From Paracoccus sp. S1E-3 (lineage in GTDB: Bacteria; Pseudomonadota; Alphaproteobacteria; Rhodobacterales; Rhodobacteraceae): a stretch of 64,000 bases of DNA. Location of the stretch: NCBI RefSeq assembly GCF_013868135.1, contig NZ_JACEMU010000013.1:1-64000 (forward strand), written 5' to 3'. A program made the translations under genes and the position numbers. Of the stretch, positions 35,366 through 44,632 are shown piece by piece. The first letter of the stretch is position 1, and every line of letters begins with the position of its first letter. A model generated the notes under the pieces. That model made no database searches and was not told where the DNA came from. It worked only from the letters and a program-made list of their open reading frames with translations.

Positions 35366-37147
35366 TCAGGCCGCGCCTTTCTGCGGGCGCATGTCGGCCT
35401 TGTCGATGCCGGCCACCGGGACCGGCTTCTTCATGGCGTCGCGGCGGAAGGGCTCGCCCAGTTCCTGATTCAGCAGAACCTCGATGAAGGTGGTTTCCTT
35501 GTTCTTCATCTGGCGTTCGACCGCCTCATGCAGGGCGTGGGTCAGATCCTCGGAGGTTTTGACCTGCACCCCGCGCACGCCGCAGGCCTCGGCGATGCCG
35601 GCATAGGTGGTCTCGCGGTTCAGCTCGGTGCCGACGAAGTTGTTGGCATACCACAGCGTGGTGTTGCGTTTTTCGGCGCCCCACTGATAGTTGCGGAAGA
35701 TCACCATGGTCACCGCCGGCCAGTCCTCGCGCCCGACCGAGACCATCTCGTTCATCGAGATCCCGAAGGCACCGTCGCCCGCAAAGCCGATCACTGGCGT
35801 GTCGGGATTGCCGATCTTGGCGCCGAGGATCGCCGGGAAGCCATAGCCGCAGGGACCGAACAGGCCCGGCGCCAGGTATTTCCGCCCCGCCTCAAACGTC
35901 GGATAGGCGTTGCCGATGGCGCAGTTGTTGCCGATGTCCGAGGAGATGATGGCATCGGCCGGAACCGCCTGCATGATCGCCCGCCAGGCCTGACGGGGCG
36001 ACATCAGATCGCCGTCACGCTCGCGCGCTTCCTCGTTCCAGACGGTGCCCGGATCGTCCTGCTCGTGATCGAGGCTGGACAGCTCCTGCGCCCAGCGCGA
36101 TTTGGTCTGCGCGATCAGGTCGCGGCGTTCCTTGCGTCCGGCATCGCCGGCATCGGGGGAAAGCCGGGCCAGAATGCCGCGCGCCACCTTGGCGGCGTCG
36201 CCCTGAATGCCGACCGTCACCTTCTTGGTCAGCCCGATCCGGTCGGCATTGATATCGACCTGAATGATCTTGGCCTCTTTCGGCCAATAGTCGATGCCAT
36301 AGCCCGGCAGGGTCGAGAACGGGTTCAGACGGGTGCCGAGGGCCAGCACCACATCGGCCTTGGCGATCAGCTCCATCGCCGCTTTCGAGCCGTTATAGCC
36401 CAGGGGGCCAACGGACAGCGCGTGCGAGCCGGGGAAGGCGTCATTGTGCTGATAGTTCGAGGCGACCGGCGCCTCCAGCCGCTCGGCCAGCATCCCCACA
36501 TCCGGGATCGCTCCCGACAGGACCACGCCCGCACCGGCGAGGATGACCGGGAACTTGGCTTCGGACAGCAGGCGGGCGGCCTCGGCCACGGCTTCCTCGC
36601 CGCCCGAGGGACGCTCGAAGGCCACGACCTGCGGCAGATCGACATCGATCACCTGCGTCCACATATCGCGCGGGATGTTCATCTGCGCGGGCGCCGAGTT
36701 GCGCCAGGCCTGCATGATGACCCGGTTCAGCACCTCGGGGATGCGCGAGGGGTCGCGGACCTCCTCCTGATAGCAGACCGAATCCGCGAACAGGCGCATC
36801 TGCTCCATTTCCTGGAAACCGCCCTGCCCGATGGTCTTGTTGGCGGCCTGCGGCGTCACCAGCAGCAGCGGCGTGTGGTTCCAGTAGGCGGTCTTGACGG
36901 GCGTGACGAAGCCGGTGACGCCCGGCCCGTTCTGCGCGATCATCATCGACATCTTGCCGGTCGAGCGGGTGAAGCCATCGGCCATCAGCCCGGCATTGGT
37001 TTCATGCGCGGTATCCCAGAAGGTGATCCCGGCCTTGGGGAACAGATCGGACACCGGCATCATCGCCGAGCCGATAATCCCGAACGCCTGCTCGATCCCG
37101 TGCATTTGCAGAACCTTGATGAAGGCTTCTTCAGTGGTCATTTTCAT
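35366..37147 (-). CDS. xsc: Sulfoacetaldehyde acetyltransferase (Xsc)
   Basis: A 593-residue thiamine-diphosphate enzyme that cleaves sulfoacetaldehyde with phosphate to acetyl phosphate and sulfite. It has the three ThDP domains: catalytic Glu region in FWDTAHETNAGLMADGFTRSTGK, the central LALGTRLNPF region, and the cofactor motif GDGAFGISMNEMVSVGREDWPAVTMVIFRN. The opening MKMTTEEAFIKVLQMHGI is characteristic of Xsc. An AAGGAG site precedes the ATG. It follows tauY by 12 bp. Confidence 0.96.
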   Translation of the reverse strand: MKMTTEEAFIKVLQMHGIEQAFGIIGSAMMPVSDLFPKAGITFWDTAHETNAGLMADGFTRSTGKMSMMIAQNGPGVTGFVTPVKTAYWNHTPLLLVTPQAANKTIGQGGFQEMEQMRLFADSVCYQEEVRDPSRIPEVLNRVIMQAWRNSAPAQMNIPRDMWTQVIDVDLPQVVAFERPSGGEEAVAEAARLLSEAKFPVILAGAGVVLSGAIPDVGMLAERLEAPVASNYQHNDAFPGSHALSVGPLGYNGSKAAMELIAKADVVLALGTRLNPFSTLPGYGIDYWPKEAKIIQVDINADRIGLTKKVTVGIQGDAAKVARGILARLSPDAGDAGRKERRDLIAQTKSRWAQELSSLDHEQDDPGTVWNEEARERDGDLMSPRQAWRAIMQAVPADAIISSDIGNNCAIGNAYPTFEAGRKYLAPGLFGPCGYGFPAILGAKIGNPDTPVIGFAGDGAFGISMNEMVSVGREDWPAVTMVIFRNYQWGAEKRNTTLWYANNFVGTELNRETTYAGIAEACGVRGVQVKTSEDLTHALHEAVERQMKNKETTFIEVLLNQELGEPFRRDAMKKPVPVAGIDKADMRPQKGAA

Positions 37148-37159
37148 CGGCGTCGCTCC

Positions 37160-38551
37160 TTATTTGCGCTCGTCGCGGTAATGGTAAAGGTGGTAGAGGC
37201 CCCATTGGCCCAGCCGCCGGAAGGGTGTTTTCCAGCCCTCATGCGGCAATTCGGTGTTGAAGATCGGCAGGTCCGGCACCGCCTCTCCGGCCACAAGCTG
37301 AGCCATGCGGCGCCCGGCCATGGCGGAATACATGACCCCGTTGCCGCCATAGCCAAGCGCGTAGAAGGCGCCGGGCATGTCGGGCAGGCCGGTGATGCGA
37401 GGCATCATGTCATGGCTGACATCGACCCAGCCCCACCAGGAGTAATCGAGATCAATGCCGCGCAGGGCCGGGAACTTGCGGGCCATGCCTTCGCGCAACG
37501 CGTTCAGATGCGCCGGATTGGCGGCATCCTTGCCGGTGATCGCGGCGCGCGAGCCGATCTGCAGCCGGTTGTCGGGCAGCAGGCGATAGTAATGGCGCAG
37601 CGTCCGCGTATCGGTCAGCGGCGACAGCTTCTGGATGCCGACCTCGGCCAGTTCGCTGTCGGTCAGCGGCCGGGTGACGATGCTGTTCGACATGATCGGC
37701 ATCAGCCGGTCGCGCACGCGCGGGTTCAGCCCGCGCGGCGCATAGGCGGCCGTCGCCACCGCCACGCGCTTGGCGCGGACGGTGCCGCGCGGGGTGCGCA
37801 GCAGATGCGTGCCGTTCTTGTATTCCCAGCTTTGCACCGGGCTGTCGGTATGAACCTTCGCTCCCAGCGACCGTGCCAGCTTCAGATAGCCGAAGGCCAG
37901 CTTCGCGGCATGGATGCCAAGCCCGTCCGCCTCCCACATGGCGCCATGGGCCTCCATGTCGCGGGCGACGGTGGCGTGCAGCTCGTCGCGCGACAGCATC
38001 CGGGCGTCATAGCCGAAGGTGTCGCGCAGCAACTTAGCCTCGGATTCCAGCGACGGCATGACCGAGGCCTTGTGCGCGATATAGTAATGGCCGCCTTCCT
38101 GCGGGTCGCAGTCGATCTGCGGATCGCGGATCAGGTCGCGGAACAGGGCGAAAGCCTCGGACACCTCGGCATGCATGCCCTTGGCCACGTCGAGGCCCCA
38201 GCGTTCGATCCACTGGCTGCGCTTCAGCCGCCCCGAACTGATCTGCGCCTGACCGCCATTGCGGGTCGAGCAGCCATAGGCGACGCCGTTCGCTTCCAGC
38301 ACCACGGCCTTGATGCCGTGCATCCTGGCCAGATGGATCGCGGTCGAAAGGCCGGTATAGCCCGATCCGATCACCACCACATCGGCATCCATATCGCCGG
38401 TGACCGGGCCGTCGTCCTCGGGCGCGGGGCCAGCGGTGCCGATCCAGTAGGTCGGGGCATAATCGCTGCCCGGACCCAGCGCGCGCGCCGTCATCGGGTC
38501 GTAATAGGGATCGAAAGGCACCGATCCGGGGCGTTTGTCGATTGCCTGCAT
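37160..38551 (-). CDS. tauY: Taurine dehydrogenase large subunit TauY (FAD oxidoreductase)
   Basis: A 463-residue DAO-family flavoprotein. The FAD-binding GSGYTG is at residues 62-67, followed by VVLEANGVAYGCSTRNGGQAQISSGRLKRSQW, typical of the PuuB/TauY branch, and a C-terminal GYGGNGVMYSAMAGRRMAQLV. TauXY oxidises taurine to sulfoacetaldehyde and ammonium, passing electrons to the respiratory chain. Its position between tauX and xsc makes TauY more likely than gamma-glutamylputrescine oxidase. The start is the ATG at 38551; the longer frame overlaps tauX. Confidence 0.88.
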   Translation of the reverse strand: MQAIDKRPGSVPFDPYYDPMTARALGPGSDYAPTYWIGTAGPAPEDDGPVTGDMDADVVVIGSGYTGLSTAIHLARMHGIKAVVLEANGVAYGCSTRNGGQAQISSGRLKRSQWIERWGLDVAKGMHAEVSEAFALFRDLIRDPQIDCDPQEGGHYYIAHKASVMPSLESEAKLLRDTFGYDARMLSRDELHATVARDMEAHGAMWEADGLGIHAAKLAFGYLKLARSLGAKVHTDSPVQSWEYKNGTHLLRTPRGTVRAKRVAVATAAYAPRGLNPRVRDRLMPIMSNSIVTRPLTDSELAEVGIQKLSPLTDTRTLRHYYRLLPDNRLQIGSRAAITGKDAANPAHLNALREGMARKFPALRGIDLDYSWWGWVDVSHDMMPRITGLPDMPGAFYALGYGGNGVMYSAMAGRRMAQLVAGEAVPDLPIFNTELPHEGWKTPFRRLGQWGLYHLYHYRDERK

Positions 38552-38559
38552 GGCAGACC

Positions 38560-38955
38560 TCACTTGGCGGGGATGGCGGGGCGTTGCTTGCGGATCGCCT
38601 GTTTCTCGACGATCTGGCCGTCCCTGATGCGGAACAGGTCCACGCCCTGCACTTCGGTCCGGGTGCCGTCGGGATTGGTGGCGCGGAAGGTCCACTGGCT
38701 GACGCCGCGGCTGCCGTCCTCGGACATGAAATGGCTGTGGTCGGCCCATTGCACGTCGGGCATCGTGGTCCAGACATTCACGAAGGCCTTGGCGATGGCG
38801 TCCTTGCCCTCGATCCGGTTGCCGTATTCGTTGTCGCCTGCCACGGTGAAGAACACGCAGTCATCGGCGAAATTGGTCATCACGGCGTCGATGTCGTGGC
38901 GGTTGAAGGCGTCGAAAGTGGCCTTCAGATTATCGGCGGTCAGAGTTTTCGACAT
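38560..38955 (-). CDS. tauX: Taurine dehydrogenase small subunit TauX (SnoaL/NTF2-like)
   Basis: This 131-residue protein has an NTF2/SnoaL-like fold: LKATFDAFNRHDIDAVMTNFADDCVFFTVAG, then IEGKDAIAKAFVNVW, SQWTFRATNPDGTRTEVQGVDLFRIRDGQIVEKQ. The small subunit of taurine dehydrogenase is a protein of this size and is encoded just before tauY. The role of the small subunit is not well defined. The match to TauX rests on size, fold and gene order. Confidence 0.82.
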   Translation of the reverse strand: MSKTLTADNLKATFDAFNRHDIDAVMTNFADDCVFFTVAGDNEYGNRIEGKDAIAKAFVNVWTTMPDVQWADHSHFMSEDGSRGVSQWTFRATNPDGTRTEVQGVDLFRIRDGQIVEKQAIRKQRPAIPAK

Positions 38956-38971
38956 GGAATTGGTCCTTTCC

Positions 38972-40312
38972 TTAGTAACCCATCATCCGCGGCAGCCACA
39001 GGGCGATTTGCGGGAAGATGGCGATGATGAAGATCGCGCAGACAGAGGCGATGGCGAAGGGAATGGCGCGCAGGCTGATGCGCTCGATCGAGACGCCCGA
39101 GATGCCCGAGGCGATGAACAGGTTCTCGCCCAGGGGCGGGGTCTGGAAGCCCACGGACAGCGTGCAGATCATCACGATGCCGAAGTGGATCGGGTCGATC
39201 CCCATCATATAGGCGACGGGCAGCATCACCGGGACAAGGATCATGATCGCGGCCAGCGTTTCCATGAACATGCCGACGATCAGCAGCAGACCGATGACCA
39301 GCGCCCAGATGATGTAAAGGTTGTCTGTCAGGCCAAGGATGCCGCCCGCGATCACGCCGGGGACGTTGTTCTCGACCAGCACCCGGCCGAAGATCGTCGC
39401 GGCGAACAGCACCAGCAGCACGCGCCCGGCCAGCCAGGTGGTGGTGTCAAGCGATTTGACGACCTCGGTCACATCCAGTTCGCGATAGATGAAGATGCCG
39501 ACAAACAGGGTATAGAAGATCGCGACGATGGCGGCCTCGGTGGGCGTGAAGGCGCCGGAATAGATGCCGCCGAGGATCACCACCGGGGCCAGAAGCGCCC
39601 AGAAACCCTTGTAGCAGGCGCAGGCGATCTTGTGCAGCGACAGCGGTTCATCCGAGCCGTGGAAGCCGCGCATCCGGCAGCGGATGTAGTTCATGATCAG
39701 CAGACCGCCCGCCATGACCACCCCCGGCAGGAACCCGGCGATGAACAGCTTCGAGATCGAGACCGACTGGAAGGGGCCATAGGTTTCGACGGCGGCCGGA
39801 TCGGGCGCGATGCCCATGGCCGAAATGCCGTAGATGACCATCGGGATCGAGGGCGGGATGATGATGCCCAGGCCCCCGGCGGCGGCGGTGACCGAAGCCG
39901 CATAGCCCGCGCCGTAATTCTGGCGCACCATGGCCGGGATCATCAGCATGCCCACGGCGGCGGTGGTGGCGGGGCCCGACCCCGAGATCGCGCCGAAGAA
40001 CAGGCAGGCGATGATGGTGGCGGCGGAAAGACCGCCGGTGAAGGGACCGGCAAGGCTTTCGGCGACCGCGATCAGGCGGCGGCTGAGGCCCGCGGCCTCC
40101 ATCAGCGCGCCGGCCAGGATGAAGGCGGGCAGCGCCATCAGCGGGAAGGACCCGACCGAAGACCACGCCATCTGCACCATCTTGATCGGGTTGTCGCCCA
40201 GATACAGCATCGCCGCCAGCGCCGAGACGCCAAGCGCCACGGTGATCGGCGCGCCAAGGATCATCAGCCCGAAGAATGAGCCGAACAGGATTTCGATCAG
40301 CAGGCTATCCAT
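38972..40312 (-). CDS. tauM: Taurine TRAP transporter large permease TauM
   Basis: A 446-residue DctM-family permease with about twelve membrane segments and the blocks SFPLMALPAFILAGALMEAAGLSRRL, GAISGSGPATTAAVGMLMIPAM, GGLGIIIPPSIPMVIYG and TLSVGFQTPPLGENLF. The TRAP system encoded between tauR and tauX in this family is called TauKLM and is predicted to import taurine. Its ATG shares one base with the tauL stop (TGATG). Confidence 0.88.
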   Translation of the reverse strand: MDSLLIEILFGSFFGLMILGAPITVALGVSALAAMLYLGDNPIKMVQMAWSSVGSFPLMALPAFILAGALMEAAGLSRRLIAVAESLAGPFTGGLSAATIIACLFFGAISGSGPATTAAVGMLMIPAMVRQNYGAGYAASVTAAAGGLGIIIPPSIPMVIYGISAMGIAPDPAAVETYGPFQSVSISKLFIAGFLPGVVMAGGLLIMNYIRCRMRGFHGSDEPLSLHKIACACYKGFWALLAPVVILGGIYSGAFTPTEAAIVAIFYTLFVGIFIYRELDVTEVVKSLDTTTWLAGRVLLVLFAATIFGRVLVENNVPGVIAGGILGLTDNLYIIWALVIGLLLIVGMFMETLAAIMILVPVMLPVAYMMGIDPIHFGIVMICTLSVGFQTPPLGENLFIASGISGVSIERISLRAIPFAIASVCAIFIIAIFPQIALWLPRMMGY

Positions 40313-40869
40313 CAGTGGTTCCTCCGCTCATAGGCGCGCTGTTCGTCTTCGGCCAGTTCCATGACGGCCTCGACGGTGACGCGGTCGGGATCGGCGGGAT
40401 CGACGCCACGGACAAGTTTCAGATAATTCACCTGGATGATGCGGATGGTCATCAGCGTGAAGGCGATGGGCAGCGCCAGATAGACATAGCGCATCTCCCA
40501 GCCGAGGGTCTGGGCCTTCACGAAGGGCTTCAGCCGGCTGATGAACTCGATCGCATACCAGATGAAAACGATATTGAAGACGATCCAGAAGGCATCGCCG
40601 ATGGCCTCGATGATGCGGGCCTTCTTGCGGGGCAGCATGTTCAGATGGAACGTCACGCGGTTGTGCGCGGCCATCCGGGCGGCGTAGGACGCGCCGAAAT
40701 AGGCGAACCAGACGAACAGGATGACGGAAAGTTCCTCGATCCAGGTGATCGAGAAGCCGAAGATCTGGCGGGCGACGATCTGCACGAACAGCAGCGTCAC
40801 GAACACGGCCAGCATGATCCGGCACAGATGGCTTTCGAACTTGTCCATGAAGGACCAGAACGCAGACAT
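40312..40869 (-). CDS. tauL: Taurine TRAP transporter small permease TauL
   Basis: A 185-residue DctQ-family protein with four membrane segments and the core VARQIFGFSITWIEELSVILFVWFAYFGASYAARMAAHNRV. It joins TauM in the membrane. A GGAGG site precedes the ATG. The C-terminal tail of about 35 residues is hydrophilic. Confidence 0.87.
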   Translation of the reverse strand: MSAFWSFMDKFESHLCRIMLAVFVTLLFVQIVARQIFGFSITWIEELSVILFVWFAYFGASYAARMAAHNRVTFHLNMLPRKKARIIEAIGDAFWIVFNIVFIWYAIEFISRLKPFVKAQTLGWEMRYVYLALPIAFTLMTIRIIQVNYLKLVRGVDPADPDRVTVEAVMELAEDEQRAYERRNH

Positions 40870-40921
40870 GGCGGACCTCCGAAAAGGGTTTGCGGGAAGG
40901 GCGGAATGGCGGGCGAAAAGC

Positions 40922-40946
40922 GGCGCGCGGGACAGGCCCGCGCGCC
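40922..40946 (-). terminator. Intercistronic hairpin after tauK
   Basis: Perfect 10 bp arms GGCGCGCGGG and CCCGCGCGCC with a 5-base loop lie in the 92 bp gap between tauK and tauL. As with the other binding-protein genes here, it may protect the tauK mRNA or attenuate transcription into the permease genes. Confidence 0.55.
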
Positions 40947-40961
40947 AGTCGGGGAGGAACC

Positions 40962-41963
40962 TTACGGCGCCGCCGGACGGCCGAGCGAGGTCAGGACGTT
41001 GTCCAGAACTTCCTTGCCGCCGATCTGGTCATAGAATTTCGGCCAGACCGCCGTCGTCGCCAGTTCGATGAATTCCTTCTCGCCATCGGCGGGTTCGGTG
41101 ATCTCCATCCCGCGCGAGACCAGTTCATCGCGGATCTTCGCTTCCTCGGTGCGCAGGAACTCGGCCGAGGCCTTGGTCGCGGCCTCGCCCGCGGCCAGCA
41201 CCTGCTGCTGTTCTTCCTCGCTCAGATCCTGGAACACCGCCTCGGAGATGATCAGCGGCTCGATCGAGAAGATGTAACGCAGGTTGGTGATGTATTTCTG
41301 AACCTCGTCGAACTTCATCGCGGCGATTGTCATGTAGGGGTTGTCCTGACCGTCCACGACCTTCTGCTGAAGTGCTGCAAAGGTTTCGTTCCACGACATC
41401 GGCGTGGGGTTCACCCCCCAGCTCTTATAGGTCTCGATCATGATTTCATTCTTCGGCACCCGGATGACCAGCCCTTTCAGATCGGCCACGGTCGAGACCG
41501 GCTTTTTCGAATTGGTCAGCACCCGGAACCCCGAATAGGTCCAGCCGACGATGCGGACACCGGCGTCCTCAACGGTCTGCGCGATCATCTGCTGACCGAT
41601 CTCGCCCTGGGTGATCTTTTCCGCATCCTCCAGCGACAGGATCACATAGGGCAGCGTCAGTGTGCCCACGGTCGGCGAATAGGGAGTGACGTTGTTGATC
41701 GCGAGGATCGAGAAGTCGAGCGTTCCGGTCGCGGCGGCGGTGACGGTGTCCTCCTCGCTGCCAAGCTGGCCGTTCAGGAACAGCTTCGCGGTCATGTTGC
41801 CGCCGGACTGTTCCTCGAGCGCGGCGGTGAAGGCCTTGCCAAGGGCTTCCTGGGTGCTGCCGGCGCCGTCGCCCACGGCGATGCGGTATTCCTTGGCGGC
41901 GGCGGGCATGGCCAGCACCAGCGCGGTTGCGGCGGTTACCCAGAAGCGGCTCATCATGGTCAT
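40962..41963 (-). CDS. tauK: Taurine TRAP transporter binding protein TauK
   Basis: A 333-residue DctP-family protein with a signal peptide (MTMMSRFWVTAATALVLAMPAAAKEY). The ligand-binding core includes AKLFLNGQLGSEEDTVTAAATGTLDFSILA, LKGLVIRVPKNEIMIETYKSWGVNPTPMSWNETFAALQQKVVDGQDNP. It is the first gene of the operon, divergent from tauR. Taurine as ligand is inferred from the cluster. Confidence 0.87.
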   Translation of the reverse strand: MTMMSRFWVTAATALVLAMPAAAKEYRIAVGDGAGSTQEALGKAFTAALEEQSGGNMTAKLFLNGQLGSEEDTVTAAATGTLDFSILAINNVTPYSPTVGTLTLPYVILSLEDAEKITQGEIGQQMIAQTVEDAGVRIVGWTYSGFRVLTNSKKPVSTVADLKGLVIRVPKNEIMIETYKSWGVNPTPMSWNETFAALQQKVVDGQDNPYMTIAAMKFDEVQKYITNLRYIFSIEPLIISEAVFQDLSEEEQQQVLAAGEAATKASAEFLRTEEAKIRDELVSRGMEITEPADGEKEFIELATTAVWPKFYDQIGGKEVLDNVLTSLGRPAAP

Positions 41964-42048
41964 CGTTTCTCCTCCCAGAGTATGGCCGCGGCTCTCCCGG
42001 CTGCGGCTACTTGACGCAGGGAAATGTTGCAGATGGGAGGAATCATTG

Positions 42049-42080
42049 ATATGTCCAGTTCAGCGCAAACTTAGGTCCAG
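42049..42080 (-). promoter_or_regulatory. Probable TauR binding sites (CTGGAC direct repeats)
   Basis: On the minus strand CTGGACCTAA (42071-42080) and CTGGACATAT (42049-42058) are direct repeats with starts 22 bp apart. This matches my memory of the CTGGAC-type repeats recognised by TauR in Rhodobacter. The proximal repeat ends exactly before the tauR ATG, so TauR binding should also affect its own gene. Confidence 0.7.
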
Positions 42081-43580
42081 ATGCCGCCCAGACTCTCCGT
42101 CGAAACGATTTTCCTCCGCGAGGCCGAGGCGCCGACGCTGCAAGGTCGTCTGGCGGCGGCGATCGTTCGCGCCATTCTGGAAAGCCGGGCACGTCCGGGC
42201 ACGCGGCTGCCCTCCAGCCGGCGATTGGCCGAGGCTTTGGGCATTTCGCGGATGACGGTGACGCTGGTCTATCAGGAGCTGGTCAGTCAGGGCTATCTGA
42301 CCACGGCGCCACGTTCCGGGGTCGCCGTGGCCGAGACGGTGCCGCATGCGCGTCTGCGCCCCGCACGTCGCGACGGGTCTCAGGCGCGCAATCACGCCCA
42401 GCAGCCCGACTGGCAGGACTGGCTGTCCAGCCACCACATGCCGCGCCGGGTGATCCGCAAGCCGGTTGACTGGAGCAGCTATCGCTATCCCTTCATCTAT
42501 GGGCAGGCCGATCCGGCGCTGTTCGATCACAACGCCTGGCGCGACTGCGCGCGGCGCGCGCTCGGCACCCGCGACTTCGCCGATCTGGCCGCCGACCGCT
42601 ATGGTGCGGACGACCCGCTGCTGGTCGACTACATCTGTTCCAACACGCTGCCCCGGCGCGGCATCCATGCCCGCCCCGATGAAGTGCTGGTGACGCTCGG
42701 CGCGCAGAATGCGCTGTTTCTGGCGGTCGAGTTGCTGTCGCGCGTGGACCGGCTGGCGGTGTCGGAGGAGCCGGGCTATCCCGATTTCGCCGAGACCCTG
42801 CGCCGGGCGCAAAGCCCCACGACCTTTCTGCCGGTTGATGAGAAGGGGCTGAACCCGGCCGATCTGCCGGAAAATACCCGGCTGGTCATCATCACCCCAA
42901 GCCATCACATCCCGACCGGCGTGACCATGCCGCTGGAGCGCCGGCGTGACCTGATGGCGCGCGCCTCGGCACAGGATTTTCTAATCATCGAGGACGACTA
43001 CGACTTTGAGATGTCCTATCTCGCACCCCCCGCCCCAGCCCTGAAATCGCTGGATGAGGATGACCGCGTGATCTATCTGGGTAGCTTCTCCAAGTCGCTG
43101 TTTCCGGGGCTGCGCATCGGCTATATGGTCGCGCCCGCGCCGCTGATCGCGCAGGCGCGCGCGCTGCGCTCGATCATGCTGCGCCACCCGCCCAGCCATC
43201 TGCAGCGCATCACCGCCTATTTTCTGGCGCTTGGCCATTACGATGCCCACATCGCCCGGCTGCGCGAGGCGTTGCGGGGCCGGCGCGAGGCGCTGGAGGC
43301 GGCCTTGCGCGACACCGGCCTGCGCATTGCGGGGGCGCCGGTCTCGGGCGGCTCCAGCGTCTGGATCGACGGCGGCGCGGGCATCGAGGCGTCGACCCTG
43401 GCCGAGGCGCTGCGCGAAGACAGCGTGCTGATCGAACCCGGCGCGGTTTTTTTTGAAACGCCACCCGCGCCCTGTCCGTTCTTCCGTCTGGGCTATGGCT
43501 CGATCAGCGAGGCGGACATTCCGGCGGGCATCCAGCTGATCGCCAACCGGATCAACACCGCGAATGTCGGGCGCAATTAG
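42081..43580 (+). CDS. tauR: TauR, MocR-family activator of taurine genes
   Basis: A 499-residue fusion of a GntR winged helix (LQGRLAAAIVRAILESRARPGTRLPSSRRLAEALGISRMTVTLVYQELVSQGYL, about residues 16-72) and a class I aminotransferase-like domain. The PLP-binding lysine is Lys338 in YLGSFSKSLFPGLRIGYM, and IEDDYDFEMSY supplies the cofactor aspartate. MocR-type TauR activates taurine catabolism in Rhodobacter. It is divergent from tauKLM. There is almost no room for a ribosome site before the ATG (only AGG at -8), so a leaderless or weakly translated message is possible. Confidence 0.9.
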   Translation: MPPRLSVETIFLREAEAPTLQGRLAAAIVRAILESRARPGTRLPSSRRLAEALGISRMTVTLVYQELVSQGYLTTAPRSGVAVAETVPHARLRPARRDGSQARNHAQQPDWQDWLSSHHMPRRVIRKPVDWSSYRYPFIYGQADPALFDHNAWRDCARRALGTRDFADLAADRYGADDPLLVDYICSNTLPRRGIHARPDEVLVTLGAQNALFLAVELLSRVDRLAVSEEPGYPDFAETLRRAQSPTTFLPVDEKGLNPADLPENTRLVIITPSHHIPTGVTMPLERRRDLMARASAQDFLIIEDDYDFEMSYLAPPAPALKSLDEDDRVIYLGSFSKSLFPGLRIGYMVAPAPLIAQARALRSIMLRHPPSHLQRITAYFLALGHYDAHIARLREALRGRREALEAALRDTGLRIAGAPVSGGSSVWIDGGAGIEASTLAEALREDSVLIEPGAVFFETPPAPCPFFRLGYGSISEADIPAGIQLIANRINTANVGRN

Positions 43581-43714
43581 CGCGCCCCTGCTGCGTAGCG
43601 TGGCGGCGCCCCCCGCCTGTCGTTTTTGGACCGCCTGACACCGGGGCTGCCCCCCGGAAAGTACGGAATGGTGCTCGCACATCGCCAGTGGGGCTTGGCC
43701 GGCGCTGTCGGTCG

Positions 43715-44632
43715 TCACCATTCTGCGGCGGGCGTTGCGGCCAGAGGCACCGGCATGTGCAGCACGATCTGGGTGTCCTTGATGACATCAAAACGCAGCA
43801 GCCAGTTGGCACCGAGTCCGTTGAGGAGCTGGGTCAGCGGGCCGCCATGGCGTTCGAGCCTGACGTACTTCGGCATGGTTTCATGGCCCAAATTCAACTT
43901 GTTCGACAATGCCGTGGTTTGCCGCCAGACCCCATCCACGCGGTTGATCAGCGTCGATGTCCCGATGCGAGATTGCGAGGGCACCTGTTCCATGCGCGGC
44001 AAGGGCGCCTGCAGCGTCAGATCCGCGGAACCGCCGCCAGCGGAAATCGATGCCCGCACATCCTTGCCGATCTGCAGATCGATCGGCGCCAGCCATTTCG
44101 GCAGGTGATAGCCATAGACGCCGCGCACCCGCGCGATTTCGGTATCGACCGGCAGCGCCAGCACATGGGCATGAAAGCTCTCGCTGCGCATGGCTTCAGC
44201 CAGTTCCCGCCAATGCGAGCCGCGCTCACCGGGACGGCGGATCACGACGGCAACGGAAACCTCGCCATAGGGGTTATTGTCGCAGAGCGCGTAGTGAAAG
44301 AAGGTCAGCGCCACCAGACCATGCCCCGGCAGCGGGCTGAGCGGTTGCAGAGGTTGGGGCAACATGCGCCGGATCCTCGCCAGCGGCGCCAGATACAGCA
44401 GCTGGACGGTGCTGGCCCGATAATAGAAATTCGGCGTCCAGGTCGGCCCGATGCGGCTGTCCATCTCGATCTTGGGAAATCGGCGGAAGAAGTCGATATT
44501 TCCGGCCAAAGGATTCTTCGCGACCTCGGCCAGATCGGGGTTCGAGCGGAAGCGATCGTAAAACCCGCCCGTGATGACATTGACCTTCTGCGCGCCGAAC
44601 TGGATTTCGGTAAACCTGCTGTCGTTTTCCAT
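43715..44632 (-). CDS. Acetoacetate decarboxylase-like protein
   Basis: A 305-residue protein whose second half resembles the acetoacetate decarboxylase fold, with VYGYHLPKWLAPID carrying a lysine (179) at the place of the Schiff-base lysine. The N-terminal part (PTWTPNFYYRASTVQLLYLAPLARIRRMLP) also fits the family. Members include decarboxylases and unrelated aldolase-dehydratases, so the reaction is open. Neighbours are convergent tauR and a 590 bp gene-poor stretch, which give no pathway clue. Confidence 0.65.
   Translation of the reverse strand: MENDSRFTEIQFGAQKVNVITGGFYDRFRSNPDLAEVAKNPLAGNIDFFRRFPKIEMDSRIGPTWTPNFYYRASTVQLLYLAPLARIRRMLPQPLQPLSPLPGHGLVALTFFHYALCDNNPYGEVSVAVVIRRPGERGSHWRELAEAMRSESFHAHVLALPVDTEIARVRGVYGYHLPKWLAPIDLQIGKDVRASISAGGGSADLTLQAPLPRMEQVPSQSRIGTSTLINRVDGVWRQTTALSNKLNLGHETMPKYVRLERHGGPLTQLLNGLGANWLLRFDVIKDTQIVLHMPVPLAATPAAEW

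Noticed and set aside
37160..38551. Calling this gene gamma-glutamylputrescine oxidase
   Set aside because: The family fits, but the position between tauX and xsc in a complete taurine cluster makes TauY the better call.
35528..40279. A 1583-codon open frame on the plus strand
   Set aside because: It lies antisense to xsc, tauY, tauX and tauM, has a low-complexity Arg/Gly/His/Asp composition and no domain. It is a by-product of GC-rich codon use.
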